A stretch of DNA of 23,168 nucleotides from Promethearchaeota archaeon (GTDB taxonomy: Archaea > Asgardarchaeota > Lokiarchaeia > Sigynarchaeales > SOKP01): NCBI GenBank assembly GCA_030605085.1, contig JAUWBH010000093.1:1-23168 (forward strand), given 5' to 3'. Below the pieces are notes generated by a model. It was not told the origin of the DNA. It saw only the letters and a program-made list of their open reading frames with translations, and did no database searches. Positions 22,860-23,168 of the stretch are shown here, in pieces. Numbering within the stretch: the first letter of the stretch is position 1; each line of letters opens with the position of its first letter. The translations under genes were made by a program, and so were the position numbers.

Positions 22860-23060
22860 TCTGGTGGAACAACTCTCACATCTAGTTGCGACACTTCAGC
22901 GGAAGTAGCCCAGTGGTGGATTATACCGTAGGATTCATATTTCAATCCACCACAGCGAATGGAGCGAGTTGCGCGCAACTTGGTGATGTAAAGGAAGCTC
23001 GGGCTCATTCCCTTTCTTTCCTCCGATAAATTCAAAACGGTGGGAGCGAACGAGTCGTAA
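22852..23060 (-). ncRNA. candidate structured RNA ending in a T8 terminator
   Basis: About half of the bases from 22861 to 23060 are G or C, far above the surrounding spacers. On the minus strand the sequence folds into consecutive hairpins. These are AAAGG-AA/TTCCCTTT (22990-23015), AGTTG-CGCG-CAACT (22967-22980), a perfect 10-bp stem GTGGTGGATT/AATCCACCAC with a 21-base loop (22913-22953), ACTTC/GAAGT with a four-base loop (22893-22906), and CAACT/AGTTG (22870-22888). It then reaches CCACCAG and eight T (complement of 22852-22859), a typical archaeal terminator. Small minus frames over it show no protein-like sequence. It does not match the motifs I know for tRNA, 5S, SRP RNA or RNase P RNA. 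The 5' end is uncertain. The opposite strand could instead be a leader of the gene at the right edge. Confidence 0.55.
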
Positions 23061-23068
23061 TTTAATGG

Positions 23069-23168
23069 ATGCCCTTTCTCGTAAGTAAAATGGTGGAAAT
23101 AATAAAAATTGTAGATGCAAAAGCAGATAACGAAGAAAACAAAAGAAATCTAGAATGGATCGTAATAT
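23069..23168 (+). CDS. N-terminal part of an unknown gene, cut by window edge
   Basis: An open frame runs off the right end. It starts at ATG 23069 (MPFLVSKMVEIIKI...) or ATG 23090 (MVEIIKIVDAKADNEENKRN), and about 26-33 residues are visible. The A-rich, Lys/Glu/Asn-coding composition agrees with neighbouring genes. No family can be named from so little. Its upstream region is the GC-rich RNA candidate, so its promoter must lie inside or beside that locus. Confidence 0.45.
   Translation, partial: MPFLVSKMVEIIKIVDAKADNEENKRNLEWIVI

Noticed and set aside
22900..22960. GCGGAAGTAGCCCAGTGG looks like the 5' end of a tRNA (plus strand)
   Set aside because: No matching 3' acceptor strand (CTTCCGC) or T-arm follows at the right distance, and the sequence after it forms a long hairpin instead of an anticodon arm.
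22980..23030. GGAGGAAAG and GGAAGCTCGGGCTC recall RNase P RNA CR-I
   Set aside because: They are on opposite strands, the adjoining bases do not match, and no CR-V-like partner is seen. I keep the locus as unassigned.
22850..23120. Two 61-codon minus frames over the GC-rich island
   Set aside because: They cover the hairpins, overlap each other and read as random basic sequence. The structured-RNA reading is better.
1..23168. CRISPR array, insertion sequence, integrase or rRNA operon
   Set aside because: No regularly spaced repeats, transposase or integrase motifs, terminal inverted repeats with target duplications, or rRNA sequence were seen.

Overview
The window looks like a piece of an archaeal chromosome, most likely an Asgard archaeon of the Lokiarchaeia type. 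Reasons: a complete archaeal/eukaryotic-type ribosomal protein uL16 (L10e), AT-rich spacers with archaeal TATA-like elements and only weak GGTG-type ribosome binding sites, and several genes rich in eukaryote-like repeats (SDS22-type LRR, TPR, HEAT). One protein also carries an N-terminal block (FWGHCSNLQVW) that I associate with Lokiarchaeal repeat proteins. The taxonomic call is inference.

Layout. 1-2756 (minus): an acyl-CoA mutase operon with catalytic subunit, B12-binding subunit and MeaB/ArgK chaperone GTPase, the last cut by the window edge. 2857-5223 (minus): a large protein with two HTH+HNH modules behind a disordered N-terminus. 5535-7312: a metallo-beta-lactamase-fold gene and a convergent MSMEG_0568-like radical SAM gene, each broken by a one-base frameshift. 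7544-9251 (plus): uL16, then a two-gene membrane cassette whose larger member resembles CruF/DUF422 carotenoid proteins. 9252-11684 (plus): a relic of an acyl-CoA synthetase start, a small unknown gene and an acyl-CoA-synthetase (NDP-forming) homologue that lacks the phospho-histidine loop. 11690-14406: a two-TM zinc-ribbon protein, an unknown protein and a divergent winged-helix protein. 14471-14746 (minus): a NifU-like Fe-S scaffold gene with an in-frame TGA. 14947-17206: a PCI/winged-helix-like protein, a tail-anchored acidic protein, a HEAT protein ending in a single LRR, and a TPR protein. 17388-20502 (minus): a zinc finger-LRR protein and the FWGHCSNLQVW/TPR protein. 20562-22714 (minus): an MFS transporter and a KduI/IolB-like cupin, probably a sugar-acid or inositol uptake and catabolism unit. 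22852-23060: a GC-rich island that folds into consecutive hairpins and ends in a T8 run on the minus strand, a good candidate for an unannotated structured RNA. A gene fragment on the plus strand runs off the right end.

How genes work together: the mutase subunits and MeaB form one functional unit, and the cupin and MFS gene probably another. Most other genes cannot be tied to a pathway. Two single-base frameshifts and one in-frame stop in otherwise well-conserved genes mean that assembly or read error must be excluded before any of these is called a pseudogene. The most interesting unexplained items are the structured RNA locus, the tandem HNH protein with a 40-bp perfect internal DNA repeat, and the synthetase homologue without its catalytic loop.
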